From DATEUP01 sp041485285 (lineage in GTDB: Archaea > Thermoplasmatota > DTKX01 > DATEUP01), in the NCBI GenBank assembly GCA_041485285.1, contig JBGPJF010000004.1:26396-90395 (forward strand): a stretch of DNA of 64,000 bases. Reading direction: 5' to 3'. Made by a program: the position numbers and the translations under genes. Each line of letters begins with the position of its first letter. Within the stretch, counting starts at the first letter, position 1. The notes beneath the pieces were generated by a model. The model saw nothing but the letters and a program-made list of their open reading frames with translations. It was not told where the DNA came from and made no database searches. Below are positions 42,200-50,304 of the stretch, piece after piece.

Positions 42200-42886
42200 T
42201 AGTTCGCCGGGCTTGCCGTCGCGCCGAAGGAGCGCGCGGCGCGACCGGACGAAGCGTTGCACGGCGGTGGCGTGGCCGAGGACGGCGAAGGCAAGGAGGA
42301 GCGCGGTGATGGGCGTGATGATTTGGGGAGCCGAATAGGGCGGCCTCCACGGGACGTTCACGGCGAATGTGACGGAGAGACCGGCGACGACCAGCACGCC
42401 TTGGAGGAGGGGGACGGCGGTAAGGAGCACGAGCCGGTCGACGCGACCGAGCACCCCGCGGTAGTCGCGCTTGAGGCCGACGGCCGAGGCTTGGGTCGCG
42501 ATGTAGCTTGTGAGGAACACGCCGGTGAGGGCGAAGAAGCCCCAGCGCAGGTTGCCGAAGGCGGAGAACGCGAGGCCGCCGATGATGAAGAGGTCGCCGT
42601 AGCGGTCGAGGGCGTGGTCGAGGAAGTCGCCGGCCTTTGATGCCGTCCCCGCGCGACGCGCGACGAGGCCGTCGAGGCCGTCGAACACGCCGGAGACAAA
42701 GACGAGGAGCCCCCCTAGAATGAGCAGCCATGCGCTCGCGGCCGACGCGAGCGCGAAGCTCACGCCGGCTGCGCCCGCCAGGCCAACGGAGATCCAGCTG
42801 ATGCGGTCGGCGCCGAGCGGGGCGAGGCGGTCAGCGAGCGGCCCGAGCACGGCCTCGCCGCGCGCGCGCTGCTTGTCTAGCACCAT
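42191..42886 (-). CDS. CDP-alcohol phosphatidyltransferase (archaetidylinositol phosphate synthase-like), 3' end altered by IS
   Basis: Membrane enzyme that transfers a phospho-alcohol onto CDP-archaeol in lipid head-group synthesis. The CDP-alcohol signature is complete: DGLDGLVARRAGTASKAG followed by DFLDHALD, giving D-x2-DG-x2-AR-x8-G-x3-D-x3-D. About six spans follow the 231-aa chain. In archaea a gene of this type is often paired with an AK6-like kinase gene, as here (10-bp overlap), and such members are usually archaetidylinositol-phosphate synthases; that specificity is inferred. The last residues, Val-Pro and the stop, are encoded by the inverted repeat of the IS630-like element. Confidence 0.88.
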   Translation of the reverse strand: MVLDKQRARGEAVLGPLADRLAPLGADRISWISVGLAGAAGVSFALASAASAWLLILGGLLVFVSGVFDGLDGLVARRAGTASKAGDFLDHALDRYGDLFIIGGLAFSAFGNLRWGFFALTGVFLTSYIATQASAVGLKRDYRGVLGRVDRLVLLTAVPLLQGVLVVAGLSVTFAVNVPWRPPYSAPQIITPITALLLAFAVLGHATAVQRFVRSRRALLRRDGKPGELVP

Positions 42887-43422
42887 GCGGGGGCCTCCTC
42901 GAGGTAGTCGATGCGGCCGGCGCGCAGCGAGGTGGCTTTCCCGGCGGCAACGCGCATGACCGCCCCGGCAGCATGGGGCGCTCGCGCCCCGCCTGTCGAA
43001 AACTCGAACACGCGGCGCACCCCGAGCCGTTCGACGGCCTCGGTGGCGATCACGCCAACCGCCTCGGCGCAGACATTCTCGCGGACCTTGGGCTCCGCCC
43101 ACCCGCGCCGCCGCAGCCGCCGCGCCAAAAGCGGCGGCGGGCAGCGCAGTACGAGCGCGCAGTCGACCGACAGGAAGTGGGCGAGGTGCCCTTCGAGCAC
43201 AAGGGGCGCCGCTTGGGGGAACGCCTTGGCGCGCTTCGACACCGCGCGGTCGAGCGCGTGCACATCGACCTCGAACGACCCGCGCCGTTGGTCGCGGGCG
43301 CCGAGCAGCCCCGCGCGCGCGGCCTCCGCGTTCAGCGAGAGCACCGGAACCCCGCGGCGAGAAAGCGCGGCGCCAACGGCGCTCTTGCCCGTGCCCGGCG
43401 TGCCGGTGAGTGCGACCCTCAC
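42877..43422 (-). CDS. AK6/Fap7-type adenylate kinase, 30S maturation factor
   Basis: Atypical adenylate kinase/ATPase that in archaea and eukaryotes binds uS11 and assists late small-subunit maturation. The P-loop is VALTGTPGTGKSAVGAALS at the N-terminus. The middle has VLEGHLAHFLSVDCALVLRC, and the lid region has LLARRLRRRGWAEPKVREN then CAEAVGVIATEAVERLG. The GTG at 43420-43422 is chosen because homologues start right before the P-loop strand and because a TATA-like box lies 28 bp upstream; a TTG three codons earlier is possible. It overlaps the phosphatidyltransferase gene by 10 bp. Confidence 0.88.
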   Translation of the reverse strand: MRVALTGTPGTGKSAVGAALSRRGVPVLSLNAEAARAGLLGARDQRRGSFEVDVHALDRAVSKRAKAFPQAAPLVLEGHLAHFLSVDCALVLRCPPPLLARRLRRRGWAEPKVRENVCAEAVGVIATEAVERLGVRRVFEFSTGGARAPHAAGAVMRVAAGKATSLRAGRIDYLEEAPAWC

Positions 43423-43446
43423 AGGCCGCAATCAGCCGGGTCAAAG

Positions 43447-43455
43447 GCTTTAACT
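43447..43455. promoter_or_regulatory. Shared TATA-like element between AK6 and CBS-domain genes
   Basis: GCTTTAACT in a 63-bp divergent gap. On the minus strand it is 28 bp before the AK6 GTG (leaderless); on the plus strand it would start transcription about 9 nt before the CBS-protein ATG. No other AT-rich element is present, so one site may serve both directions. Confidence 0.4.
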
Positions 43456-43485
43456 TTCGCCAGGGCGCTTGCAAGAATCGGTTCC

Positions 43486-44676
43486 ATGGCGAAACCGGCT
43501 TCGATCGACGAAATGACGGTGGGCGACGCGCTGGAACCCATCAAGGCGACGGTCGGCCAAGATGCCACGCTTGCCCAAGCCCTGGGCGCGATGAAGAAAA
43601 ACGGGCTCCACGACCTCGCGGTGATGGGCCCGAAGGGCGAGCTGCTCGGAATCCTCTCCGACGAGACGCTGCTCAAGCGGCGGCGCCTCCCCCTCGGGTC
43701 GCACGTGTCGAACCTGCTGGTGGTCCCTCCGCGGATCACCACCGACGAGCCGCTGGCGAAGGGCGCGGAGGCGCTGCTCTCCAACGGCCTGCGGGAGCTG
43801 CCCGTCTTCCAGCCCGGGGGCAAGACCGTTGCCGGCCAGATCTCGCGGTGGGGGCTTCTCGAGATCCTGCGCCGCGACCCTGAAATCGCAAAGCTGCCGG
43901 CCCATGCGGTCATGACGCCCGACCCGGTCGTGGTGAAGGAGAGCGACACCATCGACCACGCCATCGACGAGATGCGCAGGCTCGACGAGCCCACGATCCC
44001 AGTCGTGGACAAGGGCGGCGACTTGGTGGGCGTCGTGAGCGCGCGCGACATCCTGCGGTTGTACGCCGGTTGGGCGGCCCAGCCGCGGGTGCCGAAGGGC
44101 TCGGTCAAGGGCAAATCGGCCTCGAGGGCAACGGTCGAGGGCGTCATGACCTCGCCGGTGGTCGAGGCCAACCGGGACGCAACCGTCGAAGAGCTTTCCT
44201 CGCTCATGCTCGAATCGAAGGCCTCCTCGGTCGTGATCACGGACAACGAGAAGCCGAAGGGCATCGTGACGAAGGGCGACTTGCTCGAACTTCTGGCGTC
44301 GGTTGCCCCGCGCGAGGGCTGCTTCCTGCAGGTCACGGGGCTCGAAGGCCACGACCCCTTTTTGCTCGAGGACGTGTTCAGCGTGATCGAGCCGGGGATT
44401 CAGCGGATCGCCGTGCACGCGAAGCCCATGACGTTCAACGCGCATGTGATGGAGCACCACCGGACCTACGGACACCGCGGCGAGGTGCGCGCGCGCCTGC
44501 AGACGGACCGCGGCCTGTTCACGGCCACGGCGGAAGACGAAGACGTGCTGCGGGCGGTCGACTCCGTGCTCCAGCGGCTGGAGAGCCAGGTGCGCCGCGA
44601 CAAGGAGAAGCACCGCCCGAGCCCGAACAAGGCGCGCGCCGGCGCGATGCCGCGCGGGCGCGCGAAGCTGCAGTAG
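43486..44676 (+). CDS. Four-CBS-domain protein with HPF/YfiA-like C-terminal domain
   Basis: A 396-aa cytoplasmic protein. Four CBS motifs are visible at about residues 10-60 (ALGAMKKNGLHDLAVMGPKG), 65-125, 137-190 (EMRRLDEPTIPVVDKGGDLV) and 212-272 (SSLMLESKASSVVITDNEKP). CBS pairs bind adenine nucleotides. The C-terminal 90 residues (AKPMTFNAHVMEHHRTYGHR, EVRARLQTDRGLFTATAEDE, RAVDSVLQRLESQVRRDKEK) resemble the ribosome-binding core of hibernation factors of the HPF/YfiA family. A protein that ties nucleotide level to ribosome silencing is an attractive reading, but it is inference. The frame is open upstream on antisense of AK6; this ATG is used because of the promoter and the domain start. 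Confidence 0.8.
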   Translation: MAKPASIDEMTVGDALEPIKATVGQDATLAQALGAMKKNGLHDLAVMGPKGELLGILSDETLLKRRRLPLGSHVSNLLVVPPRITTDEPLAKGAEALLSNGLRELPVFQPGGKTVAGQISRWGLLEILRRDPEIAKLPAHAVMTPDPVVVKESDTIDHAIDEMRRLDEPTIPVVDKGGDLVGVVSARDILRLYAGWAAQPRVPKGSVKGKSASRATVEGVMTSPVVEANRDATVEELSSLMLESKASSVVITDNEKPKGIVTKGDLLELLASVAPREGCFLQVTGLEGHDPFLLEDVFSVIEPGIQRIAVHAKPMTFNAHVMEHHRTYGHRGEVRARLQTDRGLFTATAEDEDVLRAVDSVLQRLESQVRRDKEKHRPSPNKARAGAMPRGRAKLQ

Positions 44677-44697
44677 GCGCGGTCGGGAGGGGCTCCC

Positions 44698-45015
44698 TTG
44701 GAGCGGGCCCCCGCCGAAAGCCGTCCGGACGCCACGCCCCACAAGGGCTCTTCGAAGAGAGCCTATGCGGCCGTCGGCGCGGGCCTCTCGGTGTGCGCCG
44801 CGGCCCTCACTTTCGTGGTCGCGAACATGACCTCGTGGATTCTATTCCACGACCCTGGCGCCTTTCCTGCCTCGAACTATGGGCGAATTGATGCGGTCGG
44901 CCTCATCCTGTTCTGGGCGATCGACGGGACAGTCATCGCGATCACCGCACTGATCTGGGTTCGCGGTGTGTTTGCGCCCGACCCTCTGTCTCCGCTCGCG
45001 CTCCGCGACCCCTAG
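44698..45015 (+). CDS. Small two-span membrane protein
   Basis: Unrecognised 105-aa product with a TTG start 22 bp after the CBS-protein gene. A polar N-terminus precedes two hydrophobic helices (AVGAGLSVCAAALTFVVANM and AVGLILFWAIDGTVIAITAL) separated by about 20 residues. Its stop overlaps the convergent deacetylase gene by 4 bp. The pattern supports a real protein, but start and function are unsure. Confidence 0.5.
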   Translation: MERAPAESRPDATPHKGSSKRAYAAVGAGLSVCAAALTFVVANMTSWILFHDPGAFPASNYGRIDAVGLILFWAIDGTVIAITALIWVRGVFAPDPLSPLALRDP

Positions 45016-46037
45016 CGCGGCTCCGGCAATCCCCACTGCTTGGCCTGCACCGCCTGCGCGCGTTCGACCGCCACGGTGCCGACGGCCCGGTAGTCCTTGA
45101 CCTCGTTCAGCGACGTCGAAAACGGCTTGCCTTCCACGGATGCCGCGATACCCGCAACCGTCTCCGCGAGCGCCAAGAGGTTGTACCCGCCCTCGAGCAC
45201 GAACACCGCGGGCATCTTGGCGTTCTGGCGCGCGAACTTCGCCACGCGCGTGCACAGGTCGATGTACGCCCCCGAGGTGAGCGTGAGCCCCGCGAGCGGG
45301 TCCTCGTAGTGCGCGTCGAGGCCGAGCGACACGATCACGGCTTTCGGCTTGGACTGCTCGAGGACGGGGAGCAGCACGCGGTCCCACGCGAGGCGGAAGG
45401 TGGCGTCGCCCGACCCCTCGGGGAGCGGGATGTTCACGATGCGGCCCACGCCCGCGCCTTCGCCGACTTCCTCGACGCTCCCGGAGTTGGGGTAGATCCC
45501 TTCTTGGTGGGTCGAGAGGTACACAATGTCCTTGCGCGACTGGAAGATCTCCTGCGTCCCGTTGCCGTGGTGCACATCGAGGTCGACGATGGCCACGGGG
45601 GAAAGGCCCTCCTCCTTCGAGAGGTGGTGCGCGGTGACAGCGGCGTTGTTGAAGTAGCAGAACCCGCCGGCAAAGGCGGTGCCCGCGTGGTGCCCGGGGG
45701 GACGCGTGAGCGCGAAGGCCTCCTCGTTCTTTGACATCGCGTGGCGCGCGGCGGCAAGGGCGGCCCCCGCCGCGATGAGCGCCAGCTGGTAGGTGCCTGG
45801 CCGAATGAACGTGTCCGCGTCGTAGGCGCCTTCCTTCGTGTGCATGATCTTCTCGACGAAGGCCTCGTCGTGCACGTGGCACACATCGCGCTTGCCTGCA
45901 GGGGCGGGTTTGATGAACCCGTCCAGGCGCCCTTCCGTCTCCAGCCGATCGACAATTGCCTGGAGCCGCTCCGGCCGTTCGGGGTGGCCGGCCCACTGGA
46001 CATGCTCCAGCGACCGAGGGTGATAGACGAACTTCAC
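45012..46037 (-). CDS. Histone deacetylase/acetoin utilization family protein (zinc deacetylase)
   Basis: Zinc-dependent amidohydrolase of the arginase/deacetylase fold. Key motifs: RPPGHHAGTAFAGGFCYFNN (tandem catalytic His), VDLDVHHGNGTQEIF (zinc ligands Asp and His) and SLGLDAHYEDPLAGL (zinc Asp). The 341-aa length is normal. Archaeal members are thought to deacetylate proteins such as Alba or small amines; the substrate here is unknown. A TATA box 31 bp before the ATG suggests a leaderless or nearly leaderless mRNA. Confidence 0.93.
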   Translation of the reverse strand: MKFVYHPRSLEHVQWAGHPERPERLQAIVDRLETEGRLDGFIKPAPAGKRDVCHVHDEAFVEKIMHTKEGAYDADTFIRPGTYQLALIAAGAALAAARHAMSKNEEAFALTRPPGHHAGTAFAGGFCYFNNAAVTAHHLSKEEGLSPVAIVDLDVHHGNGTQEIFQSRKDIVYLSTHQEGIYPNSGSVEEVGEGAGVGRIVNIPLPEGSGDATFRLAWDRVLLPVLEQSKPKAVIVSLGLDAHYEDPLAGLTLTSGAYIDLCTRVAKFARQNAKMPAVFVLEGGYNLLALAETVAGIAASVEGKPFSTSLNEVKDYRAVGTVAVERAQAVQAKQWGLPEPR

Positions 46038-46063
46038 GGCCTCTTTCCCACCGAACTTGAACG

Positions 46064-46073
46064 GTTTTATCTA
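46064..46073 (-). promoter_or_regulatory. TATA box for the deacetylase-family gene
   Basis: TAGATAAAAC on the minus strand, about 31 bp before the ATG of the deacetylase gene. On the plus strand the neighbouring CATATACCCTTAAGG (46082-46096) may serve the divergent gene at 46131. Confidence 0.55.
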
Positions 46074-46130
46074 ACTGGACGCATATACCCTTAAGGGAAG
46101 GCTGGCCTTCGGGATTCAGGCCTTCAAGTA

Positions 46131-46574
46131 GTGACCCCGGGGGGGTTCGGAACGGTCGGAGATGAGATCCTAAAGCGGGCCCGCCGACCCGGCGGGGCCC
46201 CCGCGAAACCCCGCATTATCCCCAACCTGGCTGCCCCCCCAGCGGCGCCAAGGCCCCCCCCGGCGCCTCCGCCCCCGGTCCTCACCGTCAACCCCAACGC
46301 CGTAGTCACGCGCCGCGACCTAGAGGTCGTGGCCTCAGTCTGGAACCTCTCGGAGGAGCTCTTCGGCCGTCTGGAGGGGATGAAGCTCTCCGACCTGCAG
46401 GTCGCCACCTCGATCTCGAAGGACTTCAAGCGTGACCTGATCGCGGTCGTCGAGCGCCGGCTGTCCCCGCGCAAGGTGCGCCCAGGCGGCACCAGCGACA
46501 GCGGGATGGACGACGGCGGCGGGCCCGCTCCAACGGGCGGCGGCGGCGGGGCCGTCGGCGGCGGCGACATGTAA
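46131..46574 (+). CDS. Hypothetical protein with Pro-rich and Gly-rich flanks
   Basis: Unrecognised 147-aa product starting at GTG. Residues about 33-53 are Pro/Ala-rich. A compact, probably helical core (RRDLEVVASVWNLSEELFGR, LEGMKLSDLQVATSISKDFK, RDLIAVVERRLSP) occupies residues 60-115. The C-terminus is a poly-Gly stretch. No cysteine and no membrane segment, so a soluble cytoplasmic protein. It lies 98 bp before the eS6 gene, which has its own promoter. Confidence 0.55.
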   Translation: MTPGGFGTVGDEILKRARRPGGAPAKPRIIPNLAAPPAAPRPPPAPPPPVLTVNPNAVVTRRDLEVVASVWNLSEELFGRLEGMKLSDLQVATSISKDFKRDLIAVVERRLSPRKVRPGGTSDSGMDDGGGPAPTGGGGGAVGGGDM

Positions 46575-46672
46575 GGCCAGCGCGCCAATTGCAGCGTCGC
46601 TGGAACCCCCCAACGCTTATATCGAAAGGCAGGATTGCCCGCACCTTGCAGCCTTGCTTTCAGGTGTAGCCG

Positions 46673-47128
46673 ATGGTCGAATTCGTCGCCGTGGTGTCGG
46701 ACCCCAAGGGTGGGAAGTCCTTCCAGTCGAAGGTCGTCGGGCACCTTGCCAATTCGCTCGTCGGCAAGAAGATCGGCGACGAGATCGACGGCATCTTCGT
46801 CCAGCTCCCCGGCTACAAGCTGAAGATTACGGGCGGCTCCGACCGCGCCGGGTTCCCGATGATCGCCGCGCTGCCGGGAACGCGCTACCGCCGGCTGCTT
46901 GCCACCAAGGGCCCTGGGTTCCGCTCGACCACGCGCCACAAGAAGAAGCGCGACAAGCCGACGCACGAGGCGGGCCTGCGCAAGAAGAAGCCCGTGCGCG
47001 GCAACACAATTTCCCCGGAGACCTCGCAGGTCAACCTGAAGATCACGACCCGCGGCGCCAAGCCGATTGAGGACCTCCTCAAGGCCGAGGCGAAGAAGGC
47101 GGACGAGAAGGGCCCGGAGAAGAAGTAG
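46673..47128 (+). CDS. rps6e: 30S ribosomal protein S6e (eS6)
   Basis: Structural protein of the small ribosomal subunit, found only in archaea and eukaryotes. The 151-aa protein opens MVEFVAVVSDPKGGKSFQSK and has the conserved GDEIDGIFVQLPGYKLKITG, GSDRAGFPM, and a basic RRLLATKGPGFRSTTRHKKK-type region with the RKKKPVRGNTIS motif. It ends in a Lys-rich tail, longer than in many archaea, which overlaps the convergent membrane-protein gene by 50 bp. TATA box CTTATATCG at 46615-46623, then a leader of about 28 nt with AGGTG near the ATG. Confidence 0.95.
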   Translation: MVEFVAVVSDPKGGKSFQSKVVGHLANSLVGKKIGDEIDGIFVQLPGYKLKITGGSDRAGFPMIAALPGTRYRRLLATKGPGFRSTTRHKKKRDKPTHEAGLRKKKPVRGNTISPETSQVNLKITTRGAKPIEDLLKAEAKKADEKGPEKK

Positions 47129-47963
47129 CGCGGGTGCCGCGGGACGCGATGGCGTCGCGGTCGAACCCCCGCACCACGCGCAGCAGGTCGAGGGCGCTTT
47201 CCACATCGAGGTCGACCAGGCGCGAGGCGACCGGCGACCAGAACTTCTCGATGTGCCCCTCGGTGGCCTCGAGCACGACGAAGGGCTGCTCGGGGCCGAA
47301 CAGCCACCGTTCCGCCCCCACTTCTTCGAGGGCGCGGCGCGCGTGCGCGCCGGCCGGCGCGCCCCACTCGGGCGTCCCGTCGTCCTGCCCGCTGCGCCGG
47401 AGCAGGCTGCGCAGCGCCGCCTCTTCCTGCGAGGGGAGCCCGAGCGACTCGGGGGTCGCCCCCCCGAGGAAGCGGGAACGCTTGGGCGCAAGCAGGAGCA
47501 CACCGCTCTCCTTGCACGTCCACGCGCAGCGGACGCCGACCACCTGCACCGCCCAGAGCACGTTCACATTCACGTAGACCGCAAGCTCGAGGGGGTAGCG
47601 CTCGTCGGAGGAGCGCGCGCGCACTTCCATCCCGGCGCCGAGCGCCCCGGAATGGGGCGCACGGATCCAGTAGATCCGCACGCCGGTGGCTTCGAGGCTG
47701 CCGGCCGACGCAAGCGCCCGCCGCACGACGCCGACGGCGCGCGCGTAGGCCGCGCAGTACGCGGAAAACCAGAACGCGGCGAGCGCGAGCCACAGGAGCG
47801 GGCTCTGAATGGCCGCAAGCCCGCGGGCCGCGCTCCACCCGAGCACGACGAGGGCAAACACGCCGAACCCGACGGCGGCGATTGCAAGCTGCGCGCGGCG
47901 CGCGCCCGGCAGCGACTGGAGGCGCGGGACTTCGGCGTCGACATCGCCGTCCAGTGTTGACAT
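47079..47963 (-). CDS. Hypothetical membrane protein with soluble C-terminal domain
   Basis: Unrecognised 294-aa protein. Two membrane spans lie near the N-terminus (LAIAAVGFGVFALVVLGWSA and LLWLALAAFWFSAYCAAYAR). The remaining 200 residues are mixed alpha/beta, with a hydrophobic strand ELAVYVNVNVLWAVQVVGVR and an acidic C-terminal half. The tail is Pro/Ser/Arg-rich and overlaps the convergent eS6 gene. No signature motif is seen. It diverges from the aIF2-gamma gene 164 bp away. Confidence 0.65.
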   Translation of the reverse strand: MSTLDGDVDAEVPRLQSLPGARRAQLAIAAVGFGVFALVVLGWSAARGLAAIQSPLLWLALAAFWFSAYCAAYARAVGVVRRALASAGSLEATGVRIYWIRAPHSGALGAGMEVRARSSDERYPLELAVYVNVNVLWAVQVVGVRCAWTCKESGVLLLAPKRSRFLGGATPESLGLPSQEEAALRSLLRRSGQDDGTPEWGAPAGAHARRALEEVGAERWLFGPEQPFVVLEATEGHIEKFWSPVASRLVDLDVESALDLLRVVRGFDRDAIASRGTRATSSPGPSRPPSSPRP

Positions 47964-48127
47964 GGCCGCCTCCTGCTCCGCGCCCGACCCTTGCCAAAGC
48001 GGCCCGGGGGGAAAACGGTTTGCTCGTCCGCGCGCCGCCCCGCATCCAGCGCGAGAAATCCGCGGGGGTGCGGGAAAACCGGGAAATACCCCTTGCCCCT
48101 TCCGCCACCTCCCAAGGAAGGCGCCGC

Positions 48128-49363
48128 GTGAAGGTTCCCCAAGCCCCTGAGATCAACATTGGCGTCGTGGGCCACGTCGACCACGGCAAGACGACGCTCA
48201 CCAAGGCGCTCACGGGCGAATGGACGGACCGGCACAGCGAGGAAGTCAAGCGCGGCATCTCGATCAAGCTCGGCTACGCCGACGCGGCGTTCTACAGGTG
48301 CGAGAACGAGGAGGGCGCGAAGGCCTACTCGGTGAAGAGCGAGTGCCCGCACTGCGGCAAGCCCACGAAGCTCATCCGGACCGTCTCCTTCGTCGACGCG
48401 CCGGGCCACGAGACGCTGATGGCGACCATGCTCACCGGCGCGTCGCTGATGGACGGCGCGCTCCTGCTGGTGGCGGCCAACGAAAAGTGCCCCCAGCCCC
48501 AGACCAAGGAGCACCTCGTCGCCCTGCAGATCGCGGGCATCGAGAAGATCGTCGTCGTGCAGAACAAAGTCGACCTCGTCACCATCGAGCGGGCGAAGGA
48601 ATCGTACAAGGAAATCCAGGCGTTCCTCAAGGGCACCGGCGCCGAGAAGGCGCCGATCATCCCCGTCTCGGCGCACCACGACGTGAACATCGACGCGCTG
48701 CTCGAAGCGATCGACAAGACGATCCCGTCGCGCGAAAACGACCCGAAGCAGGCGGCGAGGATGTATGTCTCGCGCTCTTTTGACGTGAACCGCCCCGGCA
48801 CGCGCCCGAGCGACCTGCGCGGCGGCGTGTTCGGCGGATCGCTGATCCAAGGGTCGCTCAAGGTCGGCGACGAGGTGGAGATCGTCCCGGGCCGCAAGGT
48901 CGAGGAAGAGGGCCGCACGCGCTGGGAAAACTTGCAGACAAAGATCGTCTCGCTCATGGTCGGCGGCCAGTCGGTCGCCGAGACCCACTCGGGCGGCCTC
49001 ATCGCGGTCGGCACGGCCATCGACCCGGCGTTCACGAAGGCCGACTCGCTGGTCGGACGCATGCTCGGGCGTCCCGGCTCGCTGCCGAAGCAGATTCAGA
49101 AGACGACGATCGAGGCCCACCTGCTCGACTACGTGGTGGGCGCGGGCGAGGACATCAAGGTCGAGAAAATCCGGACCGCGGAGTTGCTGATGCTCTCGAT
49201 TGGCGCGGCGACCGATGTCGGGACGGTCAAGGGGATGTCCGGCACGAAGATCGACCTCGACCTCAAGATGCCCGTGTGCGCCGAGCTGGGCGACCGGGTG
49301 GCAATCTCGCGGCGGTTCGGCGCCAGGTGGCGGCTGATCGGCCACGGCCTGATCCTCAAGTGA
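48128..49363 (+). CDS. eif2g: Translation initiation factor aIF2 gamma subunit
   Basis: GTPase subunit of aIF2, which brings initiator Met-tRNA to the small ribosomal subunit. The 411-aa protein has the G1 motif NIGVVGHVDHGKTTLTKALT, the G3 motif FVDAPGHETLMATML, the G4 motif VVVQNKVDLV, and the archaeal/eukaryal insert with a zinc knuckle (YRCENEE...SECPHCGKPT; one of the usual four cysteines is not evident). Domains II and III follow, with RSFDVNRPGTRPSDLRGGV and SRRFGARWRLIGHGLI. The GTG at 48128 fits the family's start. It is followed by a PIN gene 12 bp downstream, a conserved archaeal neighbour. Confidence 0.96.
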   Translation: MKVPQAPEINIGVVGHVDHGKTTLTKALTGEWTDRHSEEVKRGISIKLGYADAAFYRCENEEGAKAYSVKSECPHCGKPTKLIRTVSFVDAPGHETLMATMLTGASLMDGALLLVAANEKCPQPQTKEHLVALQIAGIEKIVVVQNKVDLVTIERAKESYKEIQAFLKGTGAEKAPIIPVSAHHDVNIDALLEAIDKTIPSRENDPKQAARMYVSRSFDVNRPGTRPSDLRGGVFGGSLIQGSLKVGDEVEIVPGRKVEEEGRTRWENLQTKIVSLMVGGQSVAETHSGGLIAVGTAIDPAFTKADSLVGRMLGRPGSLPKQIQKTTIEAHLLDYVVGAGEDIKVEKIRTAELLMLSIGAATDVGTVKGMSGTKIDLDLKMPVCAELGDRVAISRRFGARWRLIGHGLILK

Positions 49364-49375
49364 GGGGGCGCGGCG

Positions 49376-49762
49376 GTGGGGGGAGCCGCGCCGCGCGAGC
49401 GCATCGTGCTTGTCGATGCAAACGGCCTCTTTACGGCCGCGAGGCTGCGGCTGGACATCATGAAGAAGTTGCAGAAGGCGGCGCCGGGGTGGACGGCGGT
49501 CGTCCCCGAGAGCGTGGTGCGCGAGCTCGAGGTCGTGGGGCACCGGAAGTTCGCAGGCGAAGCGCGTGCGCTCGCAGAGCGACTGCCACTACTCGCGAAC
49601 GAAGGTCGGGGGGACGCCGCTATCCTCGCGGCAGCGGTCGCGGGCCCCAAGCGCGCGGTGCTTACGAACGACCGGGCGCTGCGCGTGGCGTTGCGCGCCA
49701 AAGGCGTGCCGGTCTTGTTCGTCCGCGGAAGCGCGACGATCGAAGTGGACGGCGCCCTATAG
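49376..49762 (+). CDS. PIN-domain protein (FCF1/VapC-like) of the aIF2-gamma operon
   Basis: Small 128-aa PIN domain nuclease-fold protein. Acidic active-site residues are in IVLVDANGLFTAA (Asp), VPESVVRELE (Glu) and GRGDAAILAAA with VLTNDRALRVAL (Asp). It is not paired with an antitoxin; instead it follows aIF2-gamma by 12 bp. In many archaea a Fcf1-like PIN gene lies in this place next to aIF2-gamma and RNA polymerase subunit genes, and a role in rRNA processing has been proposed. The GTG start is chosen because it closely follows the aIF2-gamma stop. Confidence 0.85.
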   Translation: MGGAAPRERIVLVDANGLFTAARLRLDIMKKLQKAAPGWTAVVPESVVRELEVVGHRKFAGEARALAERLPLLANEGRGDAAILAAAVAGPKRAVLTNDRALRVALRAKGVPVLFVRGSATIEVDGAL

Positions 49763-49794
49763 TTGCGTGCGCGACCCGCGGCCGCGCTCGATGA

Positions 49795-50304
49795 TTAGGC
49801 GGGTGGCGGCCCCAAGCGCTCCGAGATCTTGTGGTGGGCGAAGCGCATCAGCTGCCTAAGTTCGTGCACGTATTCCCGCTCGGAAATGACCTTGCCAAGC
49901 GTCGGGCCATCGACGATTGCGCTGAGTTCGGGTCCCGCATCGAGGTACCAATGGAAGTCGGCAACGGACGGGTGCTTACGGTTGGCGCCCTCCGACCAAT
50001 GACTGCGGGTGACCTGCGCGAAATGGATGCGGGCGCCAAGAGTTTCCCGACGGGAATAGTGCGTGGCGATCACCCAGGTGGGTCCGAGTTCGAAGAAAGG
50101 AGAGGGGCGCGCCCGGTTTACCCAAGAGAGGAAGGGCAAACCGTTTGCCGCGTTTAGGGTCCCGAACAAGAACAACCCCGCGATGGCGAGGTCCACAGCG
50201 GCGTCGAGTTCGTTCTCGGGCTCGCGGATTTCGACGCGGCGGATGCGACCGGCCGTGGGCGCGCCAGGGGGTGCGGATGCAGACGAATCGTTGCCAACTT
50301 CCAT
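49795..50304 (-). CDS. Hypothetical protein
   Basis: Unrecognised 169-aa protein with an ATG start. After a polar N-terminus comes a moderately hydrophobic stretch (LDAAVDLAIAGLFLFGTLNA), then a region rich in aromatic residues and histidine (WVIATHYSRRETLGARIHFA, DFHWYLDAGPELSA), and an amphipathic C-terminal helix (REYVHELRQLMRFAHHKISE). It is on the opposite strand to its neighbours and its DNA is slightly less GC-rich. No family or function can be assigned. Confidence 0.6.
   Translation of the reverse strand: MEVGNDSSASAPPGAPTAGRIRRVEIREPENELDAAVDLAIAGLFLFGTLNAANGLPFLSWVNRARPSPFFELGPTWVIATHYSRRETLGARIHFAQVTRSHWSEGANRKHPSVADFHWYLDAGPELSAIVDGPTLGKVISEREYVHELRQLMRFAHHKISERLGPPPA

Noticed and set aside
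42191..43474. Continuous minus-strand frame suggesting a fusion upstream of the phosphatidyltransferase
   Set aside because: The upstream part is an out-of-frame reading of the AK6 gene. The phosphatidyltransferase starts at its own ATG, which overlaps the AK6 stop.
49376..49762. PIN gene as a toxin of a VapBC pair
   Set aside because: No antitoxin-like gene is adjacent and the gene follows aIF2-gamma directly, a conserved housekeeping position.
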